Shown: positions 1-8,457 of the stretch, piece after piece
How positions within the stretch are numbered: the first letter of the stretch is position 1
Layout of the letters: each line of letters begins with the position of its first letter
From: G016756615 sp050958605
GTDB taxonomy: Bacteria > Pseudomonadota > Alphaproteobacteria > Rhizobiales > Rhizobiaceae
NCBI RefSeq assembly: GCF_050958605.1
Contig: NZ_JBJHDO010000003.1
Span: forward strand, 62,001-126,000
Length of the DNA: 64,000 nt
Direction of reading: 5' to 3'
The notes under the pieces: model-generated
The model's database searches: none
The model's input: the letters and a program-made list of their open reading frames with translations, nothing else
What the model was told of the DNA's origin: nothing
Made by a program: the position numbers and the translations under genes

Positions 1-1105
1 GATCGCCCGAAAGCGCAGCCCAGCGGAAGGGGCCAACGCCGCGACAAAACAGCGGCCTGATATAGGCCGGCACGAAGCCGGGGAAAGCGAAGGCGTTTTC
101 CAGCCCCTCCTCGAGCGCCATCTGACGGATGTTGTTGCCGTAATCGAGCGTCGGCACGCCGCTATTCCAGAAATCCACCATGGCGGCGACATGCGTCTTC
201 ATCGAAGCGCGAGCCGCCTTCTCCACGCCCTTGGGATCGCTCTCCTGTCTCGCTCGCCATTCGGCGACGGTCCAGCCGACCGGCAGATAACCATGTACCG
301 GGTCATGCGCAGAGGTCTGATCGGTCACGATGTCGGGTTTCACGCCGCGCTTGACCAGTTCGGGGAAGATCTCGGCCGCATTGCCGATCAGCGCCACGGA
401 CTTTGCTTCGCCGGCTTTGGTCCAGCGATCGATCATCTCCAACGCCTCGTCGAGCGAGTGGGTCTTTTCATCGACATAGCGGGTGCGCAGACGGAAGTCG
501 GCGCGAGTCTCGTCGCATTCCACCGCAAGGCAGCAAGCGCCGGCCATCACCGCGGCGAGGGGCTGGGCGCCGCCCATCCCACCGAGACCGCCGGTCAGGA
601 TCCACCTGCCCTTGAGGCTGCCGCCATAGTGCTGGCGGCCGGCCTCCACAAAGGTCTCGTAGGTGCCCTGAACGATGCCCTGCGAGCCGATATAGATCCA
701 CGATCCCGCGGTCATCTGGCCGTACATGGCCAGGCCCTTCTTATCGAGTTCGTTGAAATGGTCCCAGTTGGCCCAGTGCGGCACGAGGTTGGAGTTGGCG
801 ATCAACACGCGCGGCGCATCCTTGTGAGTCTTGAAGACACCGACCGGCTTGCCCGACTGCACCAGAAGAGTCTCGTCGGTCTCCAATTTCTTCAGACTGT
901 CGACGATCAGGTCGAAGTCTTTCCAAGTGCGGGCCGCGCGGCCGATGCCGCCATAAACCACCAACTCATGCGGGTTCTCGGCGACCTCGGGGTGCAGATT
1001 GTTCATCAGCATGCGCATGGGGGCTTCGGTCAGCCAGCTCTTGGCAGTAATCTCCGCGCCGGTCGGGGGAAAGATGTCGCGCGTATTGTGTCTTGGATTG
1101 GTCAC
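1..1105 (-). CDS. hutU: Urocanate hydratase (urocanase), 3' end outside window
   Basis: HutU converts urocanate to 4-imidazolone-5-propionate with tightly bound NAD+, the second step of histidine breakdown. About 368 of the usual ~555 residues are present; the frame runs off the left edge still open. It starts at a GTG (1105-1103) with GGGAG about 9 nt upstream, reading MTNPRHNTRDIFPPTG. The glycine-rich NAD-binding stretch GGLGGMGGAQPLA is clear. It is the last visible gene of the leftward hut operon, 15 nt after the acyl-CoA dehydrogenase stop. Identification is very secure; only the C-terminus is missing. Confidence 0.96.
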   Translation of the reverse strand, partial: MTNPRHNTRDIFPPTGAEITAKSWLTEAPMRMLMNNLHPEVAENPHELVVYGGIGRAARTWKDFDLIVDSLKKLETDETLLVQSGKPVGVFKTHKDAPRVLIANSNLVPHWANWDHFNELDKKGLAMYGQMTAGSWIYIGSQGIVQGTYETFVEAGRQHYGGSLKGRWILTGGLGGMGGAQPLAAVMAGACCLAVECDETRADFRLRTRYVDEKTHSLDEALEMIDRWTKAGEAKSVALIGNAAEIFPELVKRGVKPDIVTDQTSAHDPVHGYLPVGWTVAEWRARQESDPKGVEKAARASMKTHVAAMVDFWNSGVPTLDYGNNIRQMALEEGLENAFAFPGFVPAYIRPLFCRGVGPFRWAALSGD

Positions 1106-1120
1106 GGTTCGACTCCCTGG

Positions 1121-2284
1121 TCAAGCCAGCATGTTGCCGGAAATGATGATGCGTTGGATTTCGCTGGATCCCTCGTAGATGCGCATGATGCGCAGATCCC
1201 GGTTGATCCGTTCAATGGGAAAGTCGCGGGTGTAGCCATAGCCGCCATGCAATTGCAGAGCGGTATCGGCAATCTTCCCCGCGGCCTCGGATGCGCCGAG
1301 CTTGGCCATGGATGCGGCCAGCGAGAAACGCCCGCCGTGATGATGCGCGAGGTCGCGCTGGCGCGCGGCTTCCTGCGACAACAGCAGCGCGGAGTGGAAG
1401 GCGACGCCCATGTCGGCGATCATCCAGCGGATGCCCTGCCGCTCGGACAGAGGCATCCCACCGATGATGCGCTCCTTGGCATAGGCAATCGCCGCATTCA
1501 TCGCCGCACCGGCAAGGCCGAGGCACTGCGCGGCGACCTCGATGCGACCATTGTCGAGTACCTGCATCGCGGTTCGAAAGCCCCTGCCCTCCTCGCCCAG
1601 CAGGGCATTCTCAGGCAGTTCGCAATCCAGGTTCAGAGTGAAGACATGGCCGCCCTTCAGGCCCATTGTCTTTTCCGGTGGGCCGGCCTCGAGGCCGCGC
1701 GTGCCTTTCGGCAGGACGAAAGCCGATATGCCCCGGTGCGCCTTTTCCGGATCGGTCACGGCATAAACCACGATGAAATCGGCAACCCCACCGTTGGAGA
1801 TGAAGCACTTTGTGCCCTTGAGGTGCCAGCCGTTCTCCGTGCGCCGCGCCCGGGTCTTCATGTCGGCGGGGTCGGAACCGGCGGTGGGCTCGGTCAGGGC
1901 GAAGGCGCCAAGCGCCTCGCCGGTGGCTGCCTTGGTCAACCATTCCTGCTTCTGCGCCTCTGTTCCGCCGATCAATATCGAATCCGTCGCCAGATAATGC
2001 GCGGTCAGTGCCGAGGCGGTCGAGCCGCAGGCTCCCGCCACGATAGATACAGCGCGCAGCAGCGCGGGGGCGGAAATGCCGCTGCCGCCATAGGCGTCCG
2101 GCAGGTTGGCGCCCATCATGCCGGCTTCGCCAAGGGTTGCGAGCTGCTTATGCACGAAGCGCGAGGTCTCGTCGGTCTCGGCCGCCAGCGGGGTGATCCG
2201 GTCAGCGCAGAGCCGCTCCAGAACCTCGCAGAACAAGCGTTCCTCTTCCGACAGCATGTGCCAGGGATCGTCAATCTGCGTCAT
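1121..2284 (-). CDS. Acyl-CoA dehydrogenase embedded in the hut operon
   Basis: This 387-residue FAD enzyme has the normal acyl-CoA dehydrogenase length and fold signatures: ALTEPTAGSD near residue 130, and the C-terminal YEGSSEIQR at 370-378. Glu371 in that motif aligns with the catalytic base of medium-chain acyl-CoA dehydrogenase. Family knowledge predicts alpha,beta-dehydrogenation of an acyl-CoA with electrons passed to ETF. Its ATG overlaps the stop of the upstream CoA-transferase (ATGA at 2281-2284), and hutU begins 15 nt downstream, so it is cotranscribed with hut genes. The substrate is unknown; position suggests an imidazole-bearing acyl-CoA, which is inference. Glutaryl- or short-chain acyl-CoA dehydrogenase are alternatives. 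Confidence 0.9.
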   Translation of the reverse strand: MTQIDDPWHMLSEEERLFCEVLERLCADRITPLAAETDETSRFVHKQLATLGEAGMMGANLPDAYGGSGISAPALLRAVSIVAGACGSTASALTAHYLATDSILIGGTEAQKQEWLTKAATGEALGAFALTEPTAGSDPADMKTRARRTENGWHLKGTKCFISNGGVADFIVVYAVTDPEKAHRGISAFVLPKGTRGLEAGPPEKTMGLKGGHVFTLNLDCELPENALLGEEGRGFRTAMQVLDNGRIEVAAQCLGLAGAAMNAAIAYAKERIIGGMPLSERQGIRWMIADMGVAFHSALLLSQEAARQRDLAHHHGGRFSLAASMAKLGASEAAGKIADTALQLHGGYGYTRDFPIERINRDLRIMRIYEGSSEIQRIIISGNMLA

Positions 2285-3432
2285 GCGCGGTTCTCCAGTC
2301 CGAATTCCTTCAGCACCGCCTCGATGTCGCCGCCGAGACGCGGCGCCGCCGTCGCAGCCACCGGCTTGGCGCCGTCGAATCGCACCGGCTGGCCGACGAC
2401 CGGCGCTTGGCCGAGAACGGGATGCGCAAGCATGCGGACCAGGCCACGCGCGGTGGCATGCTCATTGTCGGCGGCCTGCGCGATATTCCAGATCGGCGCG
2501 GTCGGAAGGCCCTGCGTGGCCAATGCCGCAACGGCCTCTTCCGTCGTCAGTCGTCCGGACCACTCCTCGATCAGCGCCCGCAGCGCGGGCTCGTGCTCGG
2601 TGCGGCTGCTGTCCGTGGCAAAACGCGGATCGTCCGCAATCTCCGGCTTGCCGACGAGGCTTGCCAGGCGCTGGAACTGCCCGCCATTGAGCACGGCAAT
2701 CACCACCTGGCCGTCGCGCGTCCGGAAGCACCCGAAGGGGGTGGAAAGCGGATGGCGGTTGCCGACGCGACCCGGCAACACACCGTCATAAAAGTGCTGG
2801 GCATGGCTGGTGGTGAGCATGGAAAACAGCGCATCGTACATGGCGATGTCGAGCGTCGCGCCTTGCCCGGTAGCATTGCGTTGAACCAGCGCGGCCATGA
2901 TCGACCAACTCGCAAACAGGCCCGCGATCAGGTCGGCAATGCTTTCGCCGGTCTTGAGCGGCGCACCGCCGTCTTCGCCGGTCGCAGCCATCAGCCCGGA
3001 CATGGCCTGCACCACCAGATCGTAAGCCGGCAGGTCCTTGAAGGGGCCTTCCTGTCCGAAGCCGGAGATGGAGCAATAGATCAGCCGGGGGTTTGCCTTG
3101 CGCAGCGTCTCGCCGCCAAGGCCCAGCCGGGCAGCGACGCCGGGACGGAAATTCTCCACCAGCACGTCCACCCGGCCGGCGAGCGCCTGCGCCAGCTCGA
3201 GGTCCGCTGGCTTCTTCAGGTCCAGCACGATGCTTTTCTTGCCGCGATTGTTGAGCGTGAACAGCGCGCTTTCGCCATCCTTGAATGGGCCGATATGCCG
3301 GTAGTCGTCGCCGGCGGGCGGCTCCAACTTGATGATCTCGGCGCCCAGATCGGCCAGTAGCGCGGTGCAATAAGGCCCCGCGAGAACGCGCGACAGGTCG
3401 AGGACCTTGATGCCAGCAAGCGGTCCACTCAT
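2281..3432 (-). CDS. CaiB/BaiF family (type III) CoA-transferase in the hut operon
   Basis: A 383-residue family III CoA-transferase. The N-terminal motif VLDLSRVLAGP, the ENFRPG segment and the GESIADL motif are present; Asp167 matches the catalytic Asp that forms the acyl anhydride in formyl-CoA transferase and CaiB. It would move CoA from a donor acyl-CoA to a free carboxylic acid. It overlaps hutG upstream (ATGA 3429-3432) and the acyl-CoA dehydrogenase downstream (ATGA 2281-2284), so translation is probably coupled. Pairing with an acyl-CoA dehydrogenase recalls CaiB/CaiA of carnitine metabolism. Succinyl-CoA:glutarate-type transferases are another possibility. Confidence 0.9.
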   Translation of the reverse strand: MSGPLAGIKVLDLSRVLAGPYCTALLADLGAEIIKLEPPAGDDYRHIGPFKDGESALFTLNNRGKKSIVLDLKKPADLELAQALAGRVDVLVENFRPGVAARLGLGGETLRKANPRLIYCSISGFGQEGPFKDLPAYDLVVQAMSGLMAATGEDGGAPLKTGESIADLIAGLFASWSIMAALVQRNATGQGATLDIAMYDALFSMLTTSHAQHFYDGVLPGRVGNRHPLSTPFGCFRTRDGQVVIAVLNGGQFQRLASLVGKPEIADDPRFATDSSRTEHEPALRALIEEWSGRLTTEEAVAALATQGLPTAPIWNIAQAADNEHATARGLVRMLAHPVLGQAPVVGQPVRFDGAKPVAATAAPRLGGDIEAVLKEFGLENRA

Positions 3433-4220
3433 GCCTTCAGTTCCGGTACGAGAGCGACGAGCCGTTCCAGGATCGCGGCAAGGGTGGTACGCAGCGCCGC
3501 GGCCTTGGTCTCGTCATAGGAGAAGGGCGCAGTCTCGCTCGCAAGATGCGTGGATTGGGCCAGTTCCATCTGGATCGCATGGACGCCCTCGGTCGGCCGG
3601 CCGTAGTGGCGCGTCGTCCAGCCGCCCTTGAAACGGCCGTTCAGCACGACTGTGCGGCCGGTCGCGGCGCAGAGATCGTAGGTGGATGCCTCGATCCGGG
3701 TGTCGCAGGTCGTGCCGTTGTTCGTGCCGATGTTGAAATCCGGGAGGACACCCTCGAAGAGGAAGGGAATGACCGAACGGATCGAATGGCAATCGTAAAG
3801 GATCGCCACCCCGTGCTTCGCCTTCACCCGCTCGATCTCGGCGGCGAGCGCCGCGTGATAGGGCGCGTGGAAACGCGATTTGCGCTCGGCGATCTCGGCA
3901 GCCGTCGGCTCCTCGATCCAGATCGGCTGCCCGTCGAAATCGGTCAAGGGGACGAGGCCCGTGGTGTTTTGGCCGGGATAGAGGCTGGCGTCGTCAGGCC
4001 CGCGATTGGCGTCGATCACATAACGATGGAACGTCGCCCGTACCGTCGTAACCTTCGGCACGAGCCCTTCATAGAGACGCTCGACGTGCCAGTCCGTGTC
4101 GGCGAGGATCCGGCCGCGCGTATTGAGCTTCTCCAGGATCGCCTCGGGCAAATAGGTGCCGGTATGCGGCAGGCCCAGAATAAGCGGACCGTCGCCCTGT
4201 CGTACCTCGACCGGGTTCAT
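3429..4220 (-). CDS. hutG: N-formylglutamate deformylase
   Basis: HutG hydrolyses N-formylglutamate to glutamate and formate, the last step of the five-step histidine route that uses HutF. The 263-residue protein starts MNPVEVRQGDGPLI at the ATG (4220-4218) that overlaps the hutH stop as ATGA; the frame stays open further upstream, but that stretch is antisense to nothing useful and lies inside hutH. The metal and substrate motif LYDCHSIRS and the C-terminal GVHAIQMELAQ helix are typical of N-formylglutamate amidohydrolases. Presence of HutF on the other arm fits this deformylase rather than a formimidoylglutamase. Confidence 0.95.
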   Translation of the reverse strand: MNPVEVRQGDGPLILGLPHTGTYLPEAILEKLNTRGRILADTDWHVERLYEGLVPKVTTVRATFHRYVIDANRGPDDASLYPGQNTTGLVPLTDFDGQPIWIEEPTAAEIAERKSRFHAPYHAALAAEIERVKAKHGVAILYDCHSIRSVIPFLFEGVLPDFNIGTNNGTTCDTRIEASTYDLCAATGRTVVLNGRFKGGWTTRHYGRPTEGVHAIQMELAQSTHLASETAPFSYDETKAAALRTTLAAILERLVALVPELKA

Positions 4221-5758
4221 GCCTGAACCTCGGCCAGCATGCCGCCAGGCACGGCGTCCAGCAGCGCGCCGGAACGGACCAACTCGGCCGCCGCGGCGAG
4301 ATCGGGGGCCATGTAGCGGTCCTGCTCCAGCGCCTTGACGGACTCGCGCAGCCGCGCGATCACCGCCTGAAGCGGGAGGGAGGTCTTCAACGGCCCACGA
4401 AATTCGACACCGGCGGCGCCACAAAGCACCTCGATGCCGATGATATGCGTGAGATTGGCGTTCATCCGCTTCAACCGACGCGCGCCATGGGCGGCCATGG
4501 AGACATGGTCCTCCTGATTTGCGGATGTCGGAGTGGAGTCGGTCGAACAAGGCGTCGCGAGATGCTTGTTCTCGCTCATCAACGCGGCCGAGGTGACTTC
4601 GGCGATCATCAGCCCGCTGTTGAGGCCGGGATCGGGCGTGAGGAAGGGCGGCAGGTCGTGGCTCAGCGCGGGATCGACCATCAGCGCGATGCGGCGCTGC
4701 GAAATCGCGCCGATCTCGGCGATCGCCAGTGCGATCTGGTCGGCGGCGAAGGCTACCGGCTCGGCATGGAAGTTCCCGCCCGAGACGATCTGGCTGGACT
4801 CGATCAGGACCAGCGGGTTGTCCGTGGCGGCATTGGCTTCGATTTCCAAGGTGCGCCCGGCCTGGGTCAACAGGTCGATGCAAGCGCCGGTAACCTGCGG
4901 CTGGCAGCGTATGCAGTACGGATCCTGAACGCGAGCGTCGCCCTCACGATGGCTCTCGCGGATCTCGGAGCCTTCCATCAGGTCACGGATGACGCGGGCG
5001 GCAAGGATCTGGCCACGATGGCCGCGCAATTGGTGGATTTCGTCGAGGAAGGGCGCAGTCGACCCCATGATCGCGTCGGTCGAAAGGGACGACGAGATCA
5101 GCGCGGTGCGCGCCGCGCGAAAAGCCTCGAAGAGGCCGACAAGCGCGAAAGCCGTCGAGACCTGCGTGCCGTTGATCAGTGCAAGTCCCTCCTTGGCGGC
5201 CAGCACGACCGGTTTCAGGCCCGCCGCCGCCAGCGCCTCGGCGGCGGCCATCTCGCGACCCTGATAAACGGCGCGGCCCTCGCCCAGCATCGCCGCGGCC
5301 ATATGCGCCAGAGGAGCGAGATCCCCGGATGCGCCAACGGAGCCCTGCGACGGGATGACCGGGAGGACACCTTTCGCCAGCATGTCCTCGATCAACGTGA
5401 TCACCTCGGGCCGGGTGCCGGAAGCGCCGCGGCCGAGCGAGAGCAGCTTCAGCACCATGATCAGGCGCACGGTCTCTTCCTCGACCGGCTCGCCTACACC
5501 GCAGCAATGCGACAGGATCAGGTTTCGCTGCAGCGTCGCGGTATCCTCGGCCTTGATCTTGATCGAGGCGAGCTTGCCGAAACCGGTGTTCACGCCATAG
5601 ACCGGCAAATCGCCATTTGCGGCGGCAGCGATCTTCGCGGCGGAATCGGCTATACCGGGGCGCGCGTTTTCAGCCAGCCGTACAGCGAGCCCTTCGCGCC
5701 AGATTCGTTCGAGTTGGGCCAGAGTAGCCTGACCGGGTGTTAGAATGAGTTCAGACAT
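4217..5758 (-). CDS. hutH: Histidine ammonia-lyase
   Basis: HutH deaminates histidine to urocanate, the committing step. The 513-residue protein carries the Ala-Ser-Gly triad (residues 143-145, in SVGASGDLAPL) that cyclises to the MIO electrophile, plus NTGFGKL near residue 57. The start MSELILTPGQ at 5758 has GGAGG about 5 nt ahead and overlaps the hutI stop by 8 nt; an in-frame Met at 5833 lies inside hutI and is rejected. The stop overlaps the hutG start. Length and motifs are canonical. Confidence 0.97.
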   Translation of the reverse strand: MSELILTPGQATLAQLERIWREGLAVRLAENARPGIADSAAKIAAAANGDLPVYGVNTGFGKLASIKIKAEDTATLQRNLILSHCCGVGEPVEEETVRLIMVLKLLSLGRGASGTRPEVITLIEDMLAKGVLPVIPSQGSVGASGDLAPLAHMAAAMLGEGRAVYQGREMAAAEALAAAGLKPVVLAAKEGLALINGTQVSTAFALVGLFEAFRAARTALISSSLSTDAIMGSTAPFLDEIHQLRGHRGQILAARVIRDLMEGSEIRESHREGDARVQDPYCIRCQPQVTGACIDLLTQAGRTLEIEANAATDNPLVLIESSQIVSGGNFHAEPVAFAADQIALAIAEIGAISQRRIALMVDPALSHDLPPFLTPDPGLNSGLMIAEVTSAALMSENKHLATPCSTDSTPTSANQEDHVSMAAHGARRLKRMNANLTHIIGIEVLCGAAGVEFRGPLKTSLPLQAVIARLRESVKALEQDRYMAPDLAAAAELVRSGALLDAVPGGMLAEVQA

Positions 5759-6953
5759 ATTGTCCTCCGAAGACGCGCGCATGCAGCGGATTGAAGCCGA
5801 TGCGATAGGAAAGCTCTGCGGGGTGCCTGACATCCCAGATCGCCAGATCAGCCCGGGCGCCGGGCGCGATCAGGCCCCGATCCGCCAAAGCCAGGGCGCG
5901 GGCCGCGTTGCGGGTCACGGCCCTCAGGCATTCCGCCGGCGTCATGCGAAATAGCGTGGCGCCCATATTCATGGTCAGCAGGATCGAAGTCAGCGGCGAG
6001 GTGCCTGGATTGGAATCCGTCGCCAGCGCGATCGCAACGCCTGCCTCGCGCAGGGCCTGAATGGGCGGATACTGCGTTTCCCTGAGCGTGTAAAAGGCGC
6101 CGGGCAGCAGAACGGCGACGGTCCCCGCCTTCGCCATCGCCTCGATCCCGTTCGCACCTAAATATTCGAGATGGTCGGCCGAGAGAGCGCCGTGCTCGGC
6201 TGCCATGGCCGCGCCGCCCAGATCCGAAAGCTGCTCGGCATGCAGCTTGACCGGCAGGCCGAGCGTCCTTGCATGCTCAAAGATTCTTGCCATTTCCTCA
6301 ACCGAGAAGGCGATGCCCTCGCAGAAGCCGTCCACCGCGTCGATCAGCCCTTCGGCATGGCCCTGGTCCATGCCGGCGATCACGACCCGGTCGATATAGC
6401 CGGCGCGGTCGTCCTTGAATTCCGGCGGCAGGGCATGGGCGGCAAGCCAGGTGGTGACGACATGCACCGGGCGAAGCTCGCCGATGCGGCGCGCGACCCG
6501 CAGCATCTTCAATTCGGAGGCGATGTCGAGCCCGTAGCCGGATTTGATCTCCAGCGTGGTGACGCCTTCGCGGAGCAAGGTGTCGACGCGCGGCAGCGCA
6601 AGCGCAAGAAGCTCTTCCTCATTCGCCTCGCGGGTGTTGCGGACACTCGAGAGGATGCCGCCCCCAGCCCGGGCAATAGCCTCGTAGCTGGCGCCTTCGA
6701 GGCGCATCTCGAATTCGCGGGCACGGTCTCCGCCATAGACCAAGTGCGTGTGACAGTCGATCAGGCCCGGCGTGACCAGCCGCCCCTCCAACCCACTGGA
6801 AGGGGCATCGCGATAGGAAGCAGGCAGGTCTGCATCGGCGCCAACCCAGACGATCCTGCCGTCTTCGATGACGATCGAGGCGCGCTCGACGAGCCGGTAA
6901 CCCGCCGATTCGTCGTCCATCGTCGCTACGCTAGCATTGCTGAGAATCTGCAT
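5751..6953 (-). CDS. hutI: Imidazolonepropionase
   Basis: HutI is a metal-dependent amidohydrolase opening the imidazolone ring of 4-imidazolone-5-propionate to N-formimidoylglutamate. It shows DCHTHLVYGGDRAREFEMR near residue 72, the family hallmark with the two metal-binding histidines, and GLPVKLHAEQ further on. The start MQILSNASVATMDD at 6953 gives 400 residues, the family norm. An upstream in-frame Met at 6998 would put the start inside a predicted HutC operator and is less likely. It is the first gene of the leftward hut arm. Confidence 0.95.
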   Translation of the reverse strand: MQILSNASVATMDDESAGYRLVERASIVIEDGRIVWVGADADLPASYRDAPSSGLEGRLVTPGLIDCHTHLVYGGDRAREFEMRLEGASYEAIARAGGGILSSVRNTREANEEELLALALPRVDTLLREGVTTLEIKSGYGLDIASELKMLRVARRIGELRPVHVVTTWLAAHALPPEFKDDRAGYIDRVVIAGMDQGHAEGLIDAVDGFCEGIAFSVEEMARIFEHARTLGLPVKLHAEQLSDLGGAAMAAEHGALSADHLEYLGANGIEAMAKAGTVAVLLPGAFYTLRETQYPPIQALREAGVAIALATDSNPGTSPLTSILLTMNMGATLFRMTPAECLRAVTRNAARALALADRGLIAPGARADLAIWDVRHPAELSYRIGFNPLHARVFGGQYV

Positions 6954-6986
6954 CTGGCATGCGCTCCACCCTGACTGGCTCGCTTT

Positions 6987-7045
6987 AAGTCTATACATAT
7001 CGACATGGTTATGTCTAAACTTATTTTGCTGCTATGTATAAACTT
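6987..7045. promoter_or_regulatory. Three phased HutC operators between hutI and hutF
   Basis: Three copies of a 13-bp motif tatgt(a/c)ta(a/g)actt lie at 6987-6999 (minus strand), 7010-7022 and 7033-7045. Each contains GTnTAnAC, the half-symmetric core known for HutC-type GntR regulators. Starts are exactly 23 bp apart, about two helical turns, so bound dimers would lie on one DNA face. The site spans the control region of both divergent hut arms, and hutC is the second gene of the right arm. Binding by HutC is inferred from motif and position. Confidence 0.75.
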
Positions 7046-7092
7046 ATTCCGTGTGGGCCGCGGAGTGCCGGACCGGCAAGAAAGGGATCGTG

Positions 7093-8457
7093 ATGACTAC
7101 AATCTGGGCTGAGCACGCGCTGCTGCCGGAAGGTTGGGCAGAAAAGGTCGGCGTCAAGGTGGGCGCGGACGGCCGAATCGAGACTGTCCGGGCAGGGGCC
7201 GCCCCCGCTGGCGAACGCGTCGATCTGTTGCTGCCCGCCATGGCGAACCTTCATTCCCACGCCTTCCAGCGCGCCATGGCCGGCTTGTCGGAGTCGCGCG
7301 GGCAGCAGCCGCGCGACACGTTCTGGACATGGCGCCAGATCATGTACCGCTTCCTTGACCACCTGACGCCGGAAGACGTGGAGGCCATAGCCGCACTGGT
7401 TCAGATGGAGATGCTGGAGGCCGGCTACGCCACCAATGTCGAATTCCACTACCTGCACCAGCGCCCCGACGGGGCACCCTATGACAACATCGCCGAGATG
7501 TCCGAGCGGATTGCCGCGGCCGCGGCCCGCACCGGCATCGGGCTGACTTTGCTGCCGGTGCACTACCAGTTCGGCGGCGTCGATCGTCGCCCACTTGGTT
7601 CGGGCCAACAGCGCTTCGGAACGACGCCGGATGGGTTCGCTGCTTTGCTCGACGCCGCCGAGGCGGCACTGCGCCACCTGCCCGCCGATGCCGGGATCGG
7701 CGTCGCGCCGCATTCGTTGCGCGCGGTCAGCCCCGAAGCCCTGACGCTCTGCGAGGGCCTGCGCCCGGGACGGCCGCTGCATATGCATCTCGCCGAACAG
7801 ATTCCCGAGGTCGAGGAGATCCAGGCCGCCCGGGGTTGCCGCCCGGTCGAATGGTTGCTGGACAACCACAGCCCCGACCGCCGCTGGACGCTGATCCATC
7901 TGACGCATATGACCGAGGACGAGACCCGCCGCCTGGCTTCCACCGGCGCCGTTGCCGGCCTCTGCCCGATCACGGAGTCGAGCCTGGGCGACGGCATTTT
8001 CAACGGCACGACATGGAAGGATGCGGGCGGGCGGTTCGGCTTCGGCTCGGACAGCAATATCCGGATCTCGCTCGTCGAGGAGTTGCGCACGCTGGAATAC
8101 AGCCAGCGTCTGCGCGACACGGCGCGTGCCGTCCTGGCCGAACCCGGGCGCTCCACCGGCCGGGTGATCTACGAGGCCGGCCTGGACGGCGGCTCCACGG
8201 CGGCGGGGCGCGAGACCGGCGCCATCGCCCCAGGCCTATGGGCCGATCTGTGCGCGGTTTCCCTGAACAACCCGGTTCTCTTCGGCCGCAAGGGAGACGA
8301 ACACCTCGACAGCCTGATCTTCGCCGGGGGCGACGGACTGGTGCGGGACGTCTGGGCGGCGGGGCGCCATGTCGTGCGCGACGGACGGCATGTAGATCAT
8401 GATCGGATCCAGGCCGACTATCTGGCCTGCATCGGCAGATTACAGGAGCGGATGTGA
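7093..8457 (+). CDS. hutF: Formimidoylglutamate deiminase
   Basis: HutF converts N-formimidoylglutamate to N-formylglutamate plus ammonia, feeding HutG. It is an amidohydrolase with the metal motif NLHSHAFQRAMAG near residue 54, HMHLAEQ near 232 and GFGSDSNI near 316. The chosen ATG at 7093 has AGGGA about 6 nt upstream and gives 454 residues, matching the family; a GTG at 7051 in frame has no ribosome site. Its stop overlaps the hutC GTG start by three bases, so the two are coupled. Confidence 0.94.
   Translation: MTTIWAEHALLPEGWAEKVGVKVGADGRIETVRAGAAPAGERVDLLLPAMANLHSHAFQRAMAGLSESRGQQPRDTFWTWRQIMYRFLDHLTPEDVEAIAALVQMEMLEAGYATNVEFHYLHQRPDGAPYDNIAEMSERIAAAAARTGIGLTLLPVHYQFGGVDRRPLGSGQQRFGTTPDGFAALLDAAEAALRHLPADAGIGVAPHSLRAVSPEALTLCEGLRPGRPLHMHLAEQIPEVEEIQAARGCRPVEWLLDNHSPDRRWTLIHLTHMTEDETRRLASTGAVAGLCPITESSLGDGIFNGTTWKDAGGRFGFGSDSNIRISLVEELRTLEYSQRLRDTARAVLAEPGRSTGRVIYEAGLDGGSTAAGRETGAIAPGLWADLCAVSLNNPVLFGRKGDEHLDSLIFAGGDGLVRDVWAAGRHVVRDGRHVDHDRIQADYLACIGRLQERM

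Noticed and set aside
191..2791. An 866-codon open frame on the plus strand opposite the hut operon.
   Set aside because: It is antisense to hutU, the acyl-CoA dehydrogenase and the CoA-transferase, which all have full family motifs. High GC content produces long antisense frames.
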